Assembly (NCBI GenBank): GCA_023421955.1
Contig: JAEZSE010000042.1
Location: 62,001 to 126,000 of the forward strand
DNA length: 64,000 nt
From: Bacillota bacterium
GTDB taxonomy: Bacteria > Bacillota > Clostridia > Christensenellales > UMGS416
Direction: 5' to 3'
The translations under genes were made by a program, and so were the position numbers. Of this stretch, positions 25,321 to 32,552 are shown piece by piece (the first letter of the stretch is position 1; every line of letters starts with the position of its first letter). Under the pieces are notes generated by a model that did no database searches, was not told the DNA's origin, and worked only from the letters and a program-made list of their open reading frames with translations.

Positions 25321-27041
25321 GCCAGTTCCTCCTCTGAAAGCTGCGACGATGCGATCTCGCGGTAAACGTCGCAGGTCTTGATCAATTCGCGGTGGCGGCC
25401 GATGCCGGCAATCTTGCCGTCATCGAGCACAATGATGCGGTCGGCATCCATCACGGTGGACACACGCTGGCTGATGATAAACACCGTGGAGTCGGCGATC
25501 TGCTTTTTCAGCGCCGCGCGGAGCTTTGCGTCGGTCTTGAAGTCCAGCGCCGAGAAGCTATCGTCGAAGATGTAGATCTCCGGTTTCATCGCCAGAGCCC
25601 TGGCGATGGAGAGGCGCTGTTTCTGGCCTCCGGACACGTTGGTGCCGCCTTCGGCAATGATGTGCCCGTATTTCTCCTCCAGCTGGTCAATGAACTCGGT
25701 GGCTTGGGCCGTTTGGGCAGCCTGTGCCATCTCCTCGTCGGTGGCGTCCTGTTTGCCGAAACGGATGTTGTCGGCGATGGTGCCGGTGAAAAGCACCGAC
25801 TTCTGCGGCACAAAGCCGATGCGGCTGCGCAGGTCCTTCTGTGTCATCTGCCGCACGTCCACGCCGTCCACCAGTACTTCGCCGCTGTCCACGTCATAGA
25901 AGCGTGGGATCAGGTTCACGAGCGATGTCTTTCCCGACCCGGTGCCGCCGATGATCGCCGTGATCTCGCCGGGCAATGCCGTAAAGCTCACGCCGGCCAG
26001 CGCTGGGTTTTCCGCACCATGATAGCTGAAGGTTACGTCCCTGAACTCTACCGTGCCGCGGATGCCGCTGGGGCTCACGGGGCTCTTCGGGTCCACAATC
26101 TCCGGCTTGGTCTCCAGCACCTCCACCACGCGCTGGGCTGCTGCCTGGGCGCGGGGCACCATGATGAACATCATGGAGAACATCAAGAATGCGAACATGA
26201 TCTGCATGGCATACTGTGTGAACGCCGTGAGCGCGCCGATGTCCATGCCGGCTTCAATGCGTTTGGCACCGAACCAGATGATGGCAAGACTGGTCACGTT
26301 CATGATGATCATCATCGCAGGGAACATAAAGGCCATCATGCGGTTCACCTTGATGAATGTGCCGGTGAGGTCGCCGTTGGCCTCTTCGAAGCGTTTGCGC
26401 TCGTCGCCGATGCGGTTGAATGCCCGCACCACGCGGATGCCGGTCAGGTTCTCGCGTAGCACCAGGTTGATCTTGTCGATCTTCTTCTGGATCGATTGGA
26501 AGAGCGGCATTGCGCGGCTGGCCAGGATTGCGATCGTGAGCACCAGCACCGGGATCGCGACCGCAAGCACCAGCGTGAGCTCCTGGTCCTTGGAATAGGC
26601 CAGGATGAACCCGCCGATGGCCGTCATTGGCGCGCCCAGCATCATGTTCAAAAGCATCACGGTGACCATCTGCACCTGGGTGATATCGTTGGTGGTGCGG
26701 GTGATCAATGTGGCGGTGCCGATCTTGTCAAACTCGTGCAGCGAAAAGCTCTCCACCGTCGAGAAGACCTTGTTGCGCAGGATCCGACCCAGACCCATGG
26801 CCGTGCGGGAAGCGAAGTAGCTGGCCACAATCGCGCACACCACGCCGCCGGCCACATAGATGAGCATTGTGCCGCCGGCCTGAAGGATATAGTCGGTGTC
26901 ACCCATCATGATACCCTTGTTCACGATGTCGCCCATCAGTGTGGGCAGATAAAGATTTGCCATGGTCTGCAGAAAGACCATGATCAGCACAATCACGATC
27001 GGCACCGTGAATGGCTTCAAGTTGCGATAAAGTTTGAGCAT
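25317..27041 (-). CDS. Heterodimeric ABC exporter, BmrC-like subunit with degenerate Walker B
   Basis: A 574-residue ABC half-exporter: six membrane helices in residues 1-310, ATPase domain about 335-565. Walker A is GGTGSGKTS and the signature is the canonical NVSGGQ, but Walker B ends IYIFDDSFSALD, with Asp where the catalytic Glu normally stands. Together with the NISQGQ signature in the partner protein, this places both defects in the same composite ATP site, the textbook asymmetry of heterodimeric exporters. It is encoded 13 nt after a MarR regulator, so drug-responsive control is likely. Confidence 0.92.
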   Translation of the reverse strand: MLKLYRNLKPFTVPIVIVLIMVFLQTMANLYLPTLMGDIVNKGIMMGDTDYILQAGGTMLIYVAGGVVCAIVASYFASRTAMGLGRILRNKVFSTVESFSLHEFDKIGTATLITRTTNDITQVQMVTVMLLNMMLGAPMTAIGGFILAYSKDQELTLVLAVAIPVLVLTIAILASRAMPLFQSIQKKIDKINLVLRENLTGIRVVRAFNRIGDERKRFEEANGDLTGTFIKVNRMMAFMFPAMMIIMNVTSLAIIWFGAKRIEAGMDIGALTAFTQYAMQIMFAFLMFSMMFIMVPRAQAAAQRVVEVLETKPEIVDPKSPVSPSGIRGTVEFRDVTFSYHGAENPALAGVSFTALPGEITAIIGGTGSGKTSLVNLIPRFYDVDSGEVLVDGVDVRQMTQKDLRSRIGFVPQKSVLFTGTIADNIRFGKQDATDEEMAQAAQTAQATEFIDQLEEKYGHIIAEGGTNVSGGQKQRLSIARALAMKPEIYIFDDSFSALDFKTDAKLRAALKKQIADSTVFIISQRVSTVMDADRIIVLDDGKIAGIGRHRELIKTCDVYREIASSQLSEEELA

Positions 27042-27054
27042 TCAGTCTTCTCCT

Positions 27055-27507
27055 TTACGAGATTATGTTTGGGTTTGCGGAGAGATACTGGAACACGTCG
27101 TCCATCAGGCCGATCAGCAGCCTGCTCTTGTCCTCCCCGAGGTGGCCCACGATACCGGCAAACAACCGGTGCAGGTTTTCCCCTGCCTGGCGGGTGATTT
27201 CCTCGCCTTGCGCGGTCAGGCTCACCAGCACGCTGCGCCGGTCGTCAGGATCCATTCTCCGGATGACCAGGCCGCGATCCTCCAGAGCCGTGACCAGTTG
27301 TGTGATGGAGGGAGAAGTGACGCGCATGTGGTTAGAAAGCTCCGACACTTTTACGCCATCGGCCCCTTCCCCGCACATGCCGCTGATATGAAACAGCACA
27401 CCGACCTCACTTGGTTTCAATCCCCCGATGGTTGGCGGCGGCTTCATGATGCGGCGAAATTGCTGGAAGGTTTTCAGCATGTCTTTCGCCAGATCAAAGC
27501 TGTCCAA
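27055..27507 (-). CDS. MarR family transcriptional regulator
   Basis: A 150-residue winged-helix regulator of the MarR family, probably a repressor of the ABC exporter operon that it heads. The recognition helix region reads VSELSNHMRVTSPSITQLV, followed by the wing DRGLVIRRMDPDDRRSVLVSLT. I prefer TTG 27507 as start: the AGGAGG site (27521-27516) is 8 nt away, while the next upstream TTG (27513) is only 2 nt away. A perfect palindrome (27525-27538) in its leader is a possible operator. It is divergent from padR. Confidence 0.88.
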   Translation of the reverse strand: MDSFDLAKDMLKTFQQFRRIMKPPPTIGGLKPSEVGVLFHISGMCGEGADGVKVSELSNHMRVTSPSITQLVTALEDRGLVIRRMDPDDRRSVLVSLTAQGEEITRQAGENLHRLFAGIVGHLGEDKSRLLIGLMDDVFQYLSANPNIIS

Positions 27508-27524
27508 ATACAATACCTCCTAGA

Positions 27525-27538
27525 TAGATAAGAATCTA
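27525..27538. promoter_or_regulatory. Candidate MarR operator
   Basis: TAGAT (27525-27529), AAGA, ATCTA (27534-27538): a perfect 5-bp inverted repeat in the leader of marR, 15-28 nt downstream of the likely transcription start. Binding by the MarR protein is inferred. Confidence 0.4.
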
Positions 27539-27559
27539 ATATAATTATCAGATGAACAA

Positions 27560-27587
27560 ATTATAAAGTAAACTTTCTGTTTGTCAA
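27560..27587 (-). promoter_or_regulatory. Consensus sigma-A promoter of marR-ABC exporter
   Basis: On the minus strand TTGACA (27587-27582), 16-nt spacer, TATAAT (27565-27560). Both boxes match the consensus exactly. Confidence 0.85.
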
Positions 27588-27635
27588 TGCCAGAGTTTCC
27601 GTTCGTTTCTTGGGCAGTATGTGAAGGGCTGCTGG

Positions 27636-27663
27636 TTGACATTATATATCTGAGTGATATAAT
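27636..27663 (+). promoter_or_regulatory. Consensus sigma-A promoter of padR-glycosyltransferase
   Basis: TTGACA (27636-27641), 16-nt spacer, TATAAT (27658-27663). Both boxes match the consensus exactly; a palindrome overlaps the spacer and -10 box, which suits a repressed promoter. Confidence 0.85.
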
Positions 27664-27682
27664 AAATATATCTGAAAGATAT
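27645..27682. promoter_or_regulatory. Tandem palindromic operator, probably for PadR
   Basis: Two inverted repeats: TATATC-TGAGT-GATATA (27645-27661) and ATATC-TGAAA-GATAT (27668-27682). Their centres are 22 bp apart, two helical turns, so two dimers would bind the same DNA face. They cover the -10 box and the likely start site of padR. Autorepression is the natural reading. Confidence 0.7.
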
Positions 27683-27696
27683 GTTGAGGTCAAGCG

Positions 27697-28254
27697 ATGG
27701 CAGAAACAAACAAAACTCGATATGCAATTCTTGGCGTCTTGAGCATGAAGCCGGGCTCCGGATATGACGTGAAGAAATTCTGTGACAAGACACTTTCTCA
27801 CTACTGGCATGAGAATTTCGGTAATATTTACCCCATGCTGGCACGGCTGGAGGAAGAAGGTTTGATCCAGAGGCTGCCTGGTGAGACGGAGCGGCGAAAG
27901 GTTTGTTACCAAACCACGGAAACAGGCATGCAAACTCTCAGGCAATGGCTCAGCCGACCGGTGGAGTATCAGCCGGCGCGATCAGAACTGCTGCTGAAGC
28001 TTTCGTTTTCCGACTTGATGTCGGAGGAAACTGTACTATCCATGCTTTATGAGGTCAGAAGCAAGCACATGGAGGACCTTCTGCAGTACCGCGCTCTGGA
28101 GGCGGCGTATACCGCCGATGAACGTGCCAGGAAGCACCCGAAATACCCATACTGGCTTGCGCCGCTCCGATATGGCATCGCATCTGCTGAAATGACAATT
28201 CGCTGGTGTGACGAGACAGCGGCGAGTATTCAGAACAACAGCGGGGAGGCTTGA
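27697..28254 (+). CDS. PadR family transcriptional regulator
   Basis: A 185-residue PadR-type repressor. The N-terminal winged helix (about 1-85) reads YAILGVLSMKPGSGYDVKKF and NIYPMLARLEEEGLI; the C-terminal part (about 90-180) is the helical dimerisation domain of the long (Vir_act_alpha_C) subtype. It sits under a consensus promoter overlapped by two palindromes and directly precedes a glycosyltransferase gene, so it probably represses itself and that gene until a ligand, perhaps an antibiotic or phenolic compound, binds. Confidence 0.92.
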   Translation: MAETNKTRYAILGVLSMKPGSGYDVKKFCDKTLSHYWHENFGNIYPMLARLEEEGLIQRLPGETERRKVCYQTTETGMQTLRQWLSRPVEYQPARSELLLKLSFSDLMSEETVLSMLYEVRSKHMEDLLQYRALEAAYTADERARKHPKYPYWLAPLRYGIASAEMTIRWCDETAASIQNNSGEA

Positions 28255-28255
28255 G

Positions 28256-29446
28256 ATGGCAAGAGCACTGTATTTGAACGGCTCTGCCCGAGGCCATATC
28301 AACCCAACGCTTCCCTTAGTGGGGGCGCTGGTGCGCAGGGGGGAGCAAGTGACCTATCTGTCCGGCTCCGGCATGAAGCCTGCTATTGAAGCCGCTGGCG
28401 GCCGGTTTCTGGATTGCGGTCCGGAGCTGGACGAATTCCATCGGGGCTACCGGCCCAGTGGTGACCACCCATTTTTCACTTTGATGGAATACCTTCTGGC
28501 TCAAAATGATGTTATGGCAAAGATTGCGCTGGCGCGCACGGAGGGGATGGAGTTTGATTATGTGCTCCATGATGCGATGCTTGGCGGCGGTCATACCGTT
28601 GCCCTGAAGCTTGGCCTCCCTGCGGTTTGCACTTGCACATCCTTTGCATCTGCCGTCCTGCCTTTGCCGGACAGGATGCTTCAGCCGGGGTTCCACCCTC
28701 AGTTGGACGTGCTATATCATAAATATTGCCCGTCTATGCTCGCCGGTGAGATGAAGGAACTCCTCGCCGGTGCCTATTTCCAGCGGGAGGGGCTCAATAT
28801 TGTGTTCACATCCCGGTTGCTGCAACCCGGAGGCGCTGGCTTCGATGAGAGCTTCCGGTTCGTTGGCCCGGCTATCAGCGATCGGGGAGACGAAGATCAG
28901 GCGCTGGAGGCCTGGATGGCAGGCAAGCCAGTGCTCTATATCGCCATGGGCACGATTCATAAAAATTTGTCCGCGTTTTATCGCCTGTGCATAGAAGCTT
29001 TCAGTGGAAGCAACTGGGCGGTTGTATTGGCTGTGGGTGGCAAGACCGATGTTACGGCTCTTGGAGTGATCCCATCAAACATGAAAGTAATGCCCCATGC
29101 TCCGCAGCTACAAGTCTTAAGGCATGCAAAGGCGTTCATCAGCCATTGTGGTCTCAACAGCGCCGGAGAGGCTATGCTTTTTGGAGTGCCCATAGTGGCG
29201 GTGCCTGTCATGAATGATCAGCCTGCTGTCGCCAATCAGTTGGTGAAGCTGGGTGCAGCCGTGCAGCTTGATATCAACAAGCTTTCGCCTGAAATGCTGA
29301 GGAAAGCGGTTGAGGATGTCTCAACGCAGCCATCTTTTGTCGAAGCCTCCCGCTGCATCGGTGATTCTTTCCGCCAGGCCGGTGGCGCGGATGCTGCGGC
29401 GGACAGCGTGGCATGGTATCATCGCGAAACAACTTGTGTGAAGTAA
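28256..29446 (+). CDS. MGT-family UDP-glycosyltransferase
   Basis: A 396-residue GT-B glycosyltransferase of the macrolide glycosyltransferase (MGT) type. N-terminal acceptor domain LYLNGSARGHINPTLPLVGA; C-terminal donor domain with the nucleotide-sugar motif FISHCGLNSAGEAM, GVPIVAVPVMNDQPAVA. Relatives (YjiC, OleD) glycosylate macrolides, flavonoids and other small aromatic compounds. The ATG at 28256, right after the padR stop, has GGGGAGG upstream; open frame further upstream lies within padR. The padR pairing suggests inducible detoxification. Confidence 0.88.
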   Translation: MARALYLNGSARGHINPTLPLVGALVRRGEQVTYLSGSGMKPAIEAAGGRFLDCGPELDEFHRGYRPSGDHPFFTLMEYLLAQNDVMAKIALARTEGMEFDYVLHDAMLGGGHTVALKLGLPAVCTCTSFASAVLPLPDRMLQPGFHPQLDVLYHKYCPSMLAGEMKELLAGAYFQREGLNIVFTSRLLQPGGAGFDESFRFVGPAISDRGDEDQALEAWMAGKPVLYIAMGTIHKNLSAFYRLCIEAFSGSNWAVVLAVGGKTDVTALGVIPSNMKVMPHAPQLQVLRHAKAFISHCGLNSAGEAMLFGVPIVAVPVMNDQPAVANQLVKLGAAVQLDINKLSPEMLRKAVEDVSTQPSFVEASRCIGDSFRQAGGADAAADSVAWYHRETTCVK

Positions 29447-29449
29447 TGC

Positions 29450-29478
29450 TTGCGCCATGATTCATGATATGCTATGAT
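29450..29478 (+). promoter_or_regulatory. Predicted promoter of the structured RNA
   Basis: TTGCGC (29450-29455), 17-nt spacer, TATGAT (29473-29478), directly behind the glycosyltransferase stop. It implies a start near 29485. Confidence 0.5.
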
Positions 29479-29484
29479 TAAAAC

Positions 29485-29715
29485 TAGAAAACTATGAGGT
29501 GACTGGCAGCATGTTCCAAACCGACCGTCTCGCAACTGTTCTGGGAGTTTGAGGGGGTAGTCTACCCTTTTCCAGGACAATTGCATACGGAACGGAATGG
29601 CGATGCTGTTATTTTTATGTCTGAAACCCATCTGCGGCTGACTGGCCGCAGTGGGGCATAGCCCGCGCAAGCGGGAGCAACCGACAGGGAAGAGGCGCAT
29701 GCCTCTTCTCTTTTT
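29485..29715 (+). ncRNA. Candidate structured non-coding RNA (class uncertain)
   Basis: About 230 nt between a promoter and a strong terminator, with no plausible reading frame. Domain 1 is a long interrupted stem: CAGCAT (29507-29512) with ATGCTG (29603-29608), GTTCC (29513-29517) with GGAAC (29589-29593), GCAA with TTGC and TGTTCTGG (29537-29544) with CCAGGACA (29572-29579), capped by GGGTA/TACCC (29555-29567). Domain 2 has hairpins CTGCGGC/GCCGCAG (29632-29651) and CCCGC-GCAA-GCGGG (29662-29675), perhaps closed by TGTC/GACA. Size and plan suggest a stand-alone RNA; raiA-motif RNA is my first guess and 6S RNA my second, neither verified. It is not an obvious riboswitch of a class I know. 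Confidence 0.6.
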
Positions 29716-29716
29716 G
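29690..29716 (+). terminator. Terminator of the structured RNA
   Basis: Perfect 7-bp stem AAGAGGC (29690-29696) with GCCTCTT (29701-29707), GCAT loop, then CTCTTTTTG. Confidence 0.85.
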
Positions 29717-29773
29717 TATGCCAGGAAGCCTTGGAGACCTCCCTGAAGAGTAAAGTAAAAAACCGACTCCCTA

Positions 29774-29822
29774 CCCTCCCTTATGAAGGGGGGATGTCGC
29801 CCACAGGCGACAGGGGGGATTG
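29774..29822 (+). repeat. Intergenic GC-rich double-hairpin repeat, copy 5
   Basis: CCCTCCC-TTATGAA-GGGGGG, ATG, TCGCCC-ACA-GGCGAC, AGGGGGGATT: the clearest copy of the family. The sequence after it (29840-29930) is GC-rich and contains, on the minus strand, a GGTAGGGGCCGGG start like the 28-nt element. The rest of the gap to 30082 holds only the ABC-F ribosome binding site (AGGAGG) that I can name. Confidence 0.7.
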
Positions 29823-30082
29823 CTCCCGGCCGGGACGGAGCCATATGGACGGGCCGGGCCGGGCTGGCCGCGATCTTGCAGATCGCTGCTCGCTTATGCG
29901 ACCGAGAGCCCGGCCCCTACCGATGGATTCAGGGCGCAGCCCTGCGCAATACTACCCCTCCCTCGATGCCTATCTAGTGTAAGAATGGTCAGATGGGGGA
30001 GGGGCAGGGGTGGGGGTAATTCAGATGCTCCTCAATACGTCATCTAGGATAAAATTTCGTTGTTATTCAGGAGGACAAGACC

Positions 30083-31633
30083 ATGAGTCTCTTAACCATC
30101 GAAAACCTCTCCCATAGCTTTGGAGAGAAAAAAATCTTTCAAAACATCTCGCTGCGCGTGCTACCCGGTGACAAGATGGGCCTGACCGGCCTTAACGGCT
30201 CCGGCAAGAGCACGCTGATCAACATCCTGTCCGGCAAGATCATCCCGGACGAGGGTAGCGTGCAAAAGCTTCCGCAGACACGCCTGGGCTGCCTTGACCA
30301 GCACGCCACGGTGGACCCCGTGTTGTCCATCATGGACTATCTGCGTGGGGCATTCGCATGGTTATTCGAAACTGAACATAAACTGCTCGAAGCCAATGAC
30401 TTAATGGCCGTGGCTGAAGGGGTGGAGTTGGACAGGCTGGTGCGCCAGTCCGCACGGTTGCTGCAGGAACTGGAGCAGGCCGGCTTCTATGCCGTGGACA
30501 GCCGGATCCTGCGGGTGGCTGCCGGTCTTGGCATCACGGCGCTTGGCATGGACACGCCGCTGGGCAGGCTCAGTGGCGGCCAGCGGGCCAAGGTGATGCT
30601 GGCAAAGCTTCTGCTGGAGCAGCCGGACGTGCTTCTGCTGGATGAACCCACCAACTTTCTGGACCGCCAGCACATCGACTGGCTGGGAAAATTCCTGCGC
30701 TCCTTCCCCGGCGCGTTTGTGCTGGTGAGCCACGACCCGGCCTTCCTGGCCGCCGTGACCAACTGCATTGCCGACATCGAGTTCTGCGCGGTTACCCGCT
30801 ATAGCGGCGGCTTTGAAAGCTTCCAGAGCCAAAAGGCACAGCGCAAGGAGCAATACCTGCGTGATTATGCCCGCCAGCAGGAGGAAATTGCCAAGCTGGA
30901 AGACTACATCGCAAAAAACCTGGCGCGGGCCTCCACCTCCAAGATGGCAAAGAGCCGCAGGATTAAGCTCAACAAGATTGAGCGCATGGAGCGGCCCAGG
31001 GCACTGCCGGTTCCCAGCTTCTCCTTTGTGTATAAGCCCGTGTCTGAGCAGGTGCTGCTGGATGTGAAGGAGCTCACCATCGGCTACAATCACCCGCTGC
31101 TCAATGGGATTGACCTTAAGCTTAAGCAAGGTGAGAAGGTGGCGGTGCGTGGCTTCAACGGCATCGGCAAGACCACATTCCTCAAAACCATCGCCGGCAT
31201 CATTCCGGCGCTTGGCGGGCGGTTTGCCTGGGCTCCGGGCATCGATGTGGGTTATTATGAGCAGGAGCACGCCTGGGAAGACCCCAACTGCTCGCCGGTG
31301 CAGGAAATCCTCAATGCGTTTCCCAAACTTGCTCCTGCCGACGCCCGCAAATGGCTGGGCCGCTGCGGGCTCAAGGCTGAGCACGCCGACCGCAAACTGA
31401 CGCTTTTGAGCGGCGGGGAGCAGGCCAAGGTGAAGCTTTGCCGACTCATGATGAGCCCCCACACGCTGATGCTGCTGGATGAGCCCACCAACCACCTGGA
31501 TGTAAACGCCAAGGAGGCTCTCAAGGAGGTGCTGCGGCAGTTCCCCGGCGCGGTGGTGCTGGTGAGCCATGAGGAGGCGTTTTATCACGACTTTGCTGAC
31601 CGGGTGTTTGATGTGGAGAGGCTGGTTAGGTAA
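30083..31633 (+). CDS. ABC-F family ATPase
   Basis: A 516-residue soluble protein with two ABC domains and no membrane segment. Domain 1 (about 1-240): Walker A GLNGSGKST, signature LSGGQ, Walker B LLLDEPTNFLD. Linker about 245-320, rich in Lys, Arg and Glu, as in ABC-F proteins. Domain 2 (about 320-515): GFNGIGKTT, LSGGE, LMLLDEPTNHLD. ABC-F proteins bind the ribosomal E site and either protect from antibiotics or relieve stalls. Whether this one gives resistance cannot be told. It has AGGAGG before the ATG and a terminator behind it. Confidence 0.92.
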   Translation: MSLLTIENLSHSFGEKKIFQNISLRVLPGDKMGLTGLNGSGKSTLINILSGKIIPDEGSVQKLPQTRLGCLDQHATVDPVLSIMDYLRGAFAWLFETEHKLLEANDLMAVAEGVELDRLVRQSARLLQELEQAGFYAVDSRILRVAAGLGITALGMDTPLGRLSGGQRAKVMLAKLLLEQPDVLLLDEPTNFLDRQHIDWLGKFLRSFPGAFVLVSHDPAFLAAVTNCIADIEFCAVTRYSGGFESFQSQKAQRKEQYLRDYARQQEEIAKLEDYIAKNLARASTSKMAKSRRIKLNKIERMERPRALPVPSFSFVYKPVSEQVLLDVKELTIGYNHPLLNGIDLKLKQGEKVAVRGFNGIGKTTFLKTIAGIIPALGGRFAWAPGIDVGYYEQEHAWEDPNCSPVQEILNAFPKLAPADARKWLGRCGLKAEHADRKLTLLSGGEQAKVKLCRLMMSPHTLMLLDEPTNHLDVNAKEALKEVLRQFPGAVVLVSHEEAFYHDFADRVFDVERLVR

Positions 31634-31657
31634 GCAATATTGATTCACGAACCATAT

Positions 31658-31686
31658 AGCCATGGCTGCCCGGCCATGGCTGTTTT
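31658..31686 (+). terminator. Terminator of the ABC-F gene
   Basis: Perfect 9-bp stem AGCCATGGC (31658-31666) with GCCATGGCT (31673-31681), 6-nt loop, then GTTTTGC. Confidence 0.75.
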
Positions 31687-31687
31687 G

Positions 31688-32407
31688 CTAAATTAGACCC
31701 CTCAGTCGTAGATTCTCATACGTCGCCTTTTCCCTGCCGTCTTTGTTTTTCAGGATATACTTTGTCATCATGGGCTTCATAAACAACTTTGTGATTGTTC
31801 TCGTTAAGAGGTTCTGAAGCGGATAAGGATTCTTTGTTTTGATGTCTTTGGCAATCTTGGCTCCGAGAACGCGAGCCTGCGCCAAAGCTGCCGGGTTGTC
31901 AGCAATATTCCGCTGCTTGCCCCTGGATAATATGCCCACTCCAAGGGTTCCGGTGATGTAGGCCCTCTGGAAGAAACCCATTTTGAACATCCCTGTGATC
32001 TCTTTGGCGGTCTTCCTGGCAGCCTTGCCGTTGGCTGTGGACATCCCTATTGCATATTTGCCGCCAAAAGATGAGGTGAATAGTGTAAGCATTCCCATTC
32101 TCTCGCCGAAATTCTTGAGGATCGCATTGTAGGAGGATGCGTATGTGGGGGAGCCTACGATGAGCCCGTCGGCCTCATACACAATCTTCCTCAGCGATTC
32201 AAAATCATCGGGCAATGGGCACACTCCCTTTGCTGTGCAGGCGAGGCAGCCTGTGCAGAATCTGAGGTTGTGCTCTGCCAGAAAGATCTCCGAGACCGTT
32301 GCTCCTTGCTCTTCCGCTCCCTTGAGTGCCGCCCGAACGAGCGCAGCCGTGTTTCCGTTGCGGTTGGGGCTGCTGATGATGCCGACGACTTTAAAACTGT
32401 TCTCCAT
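31688..32407 (-). CDS. Iron-sulfur flavoprotein (flavodoxin-like reductase)
   Basis: A 239-residue flavodoxin-fold protein. The FMN-binding N-terminus reads ISSPNRNGNTAALV. A compact cysteine motif C-x2-C-x2-C-x5-C (FCTGCLACTAKGVCPLPDD, about 49-67) is the signature of iron-sulfur flavoproteins, which carry one [4Fe-4S] cluster and FMN and reduce quinones, oxygen or peroxide. SPTYASSYNAILKNFGERM follows. The ATG at 32407 has an AAAGGAG site; open frame extends far upstream but runs through the divergent promoter region. It faces tetR across a shared operator and is probably repressed by it. Confidence 0.85.
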   Translation of the reverse strand: MENSFKVVGIISSPNRNGNTAALVRAALKGAEEQGATVSEIFLAEHNLRFCTGCLACTAKGVCPLPDDFESLRKIVYEADGLIVGSPTYASSYNAILKNFGERMGMLTLFTSSFGGKYAIGMSTANGKAARKTAKEITGMFKMGFFQRAYITGTLGVGILSRGKQRNIADNPAALAQARVLGAKIAKDIKTKNPYPLQNLLTRTITKLFMKPMMTKYILKNKDGREKATYENLRLRGLI

Positions 32408-32435
32408 CTGTGTTGCTCCTTTCATGTTATGCTGC

Positions 32436-32464
32436 TTGACAGCAGCGTGTTGGTATACTATATT
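32436..32464 (+). promoter_or_regulatory. Predicted promoter of tetR
   Basis: TTGACA (32436-32441), 17-nt spacer, TATATT (32459-32464). The operator at 32488-32504 lies just downstream of its start site. Confidence 0.6.
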
Positions 32465-32487
32465 GATGTAGACCGAATGTGTAATAA

Positions 32488-32504
32488 GGTTACACGATGT
32501 AACC
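32488..32504. promoter_or_regulatory. TetR-type operator
   Basis: GGTTACA-CGA-TGTAACC: a perfect 7-bp inverted repeat with a 3-nt spacer. It covers the start site of the minus-strand flavoprotein promoter and lies in the early leader of tetR, so one site could control both genes. Confidence 0.75.
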
Positions 32505-32506
32505 GA

Positions 32507-32536
32507 AGTATACGACACGTACCGTTCGCTTGTCAA
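32507..32536 (-). promoter_or_regulatory. Predicted promoter of the iron-sulfur flavoprotein gene
   Basis: On the minus strand TTGACA (32536-32531), 18-nt spacer, TATACT (32512-32507), immediately before the palindromic operator. Confidence 0.7.
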
Positions 32537-32552
32537 CAGGGAGTTTGAGAAA

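Noticed and set aside
30401..31663. A 420-codon minus-strand frame opposite the ABC-F gene
   Set aside because: Antisense shadow; both ABC domains are on the plus strand.
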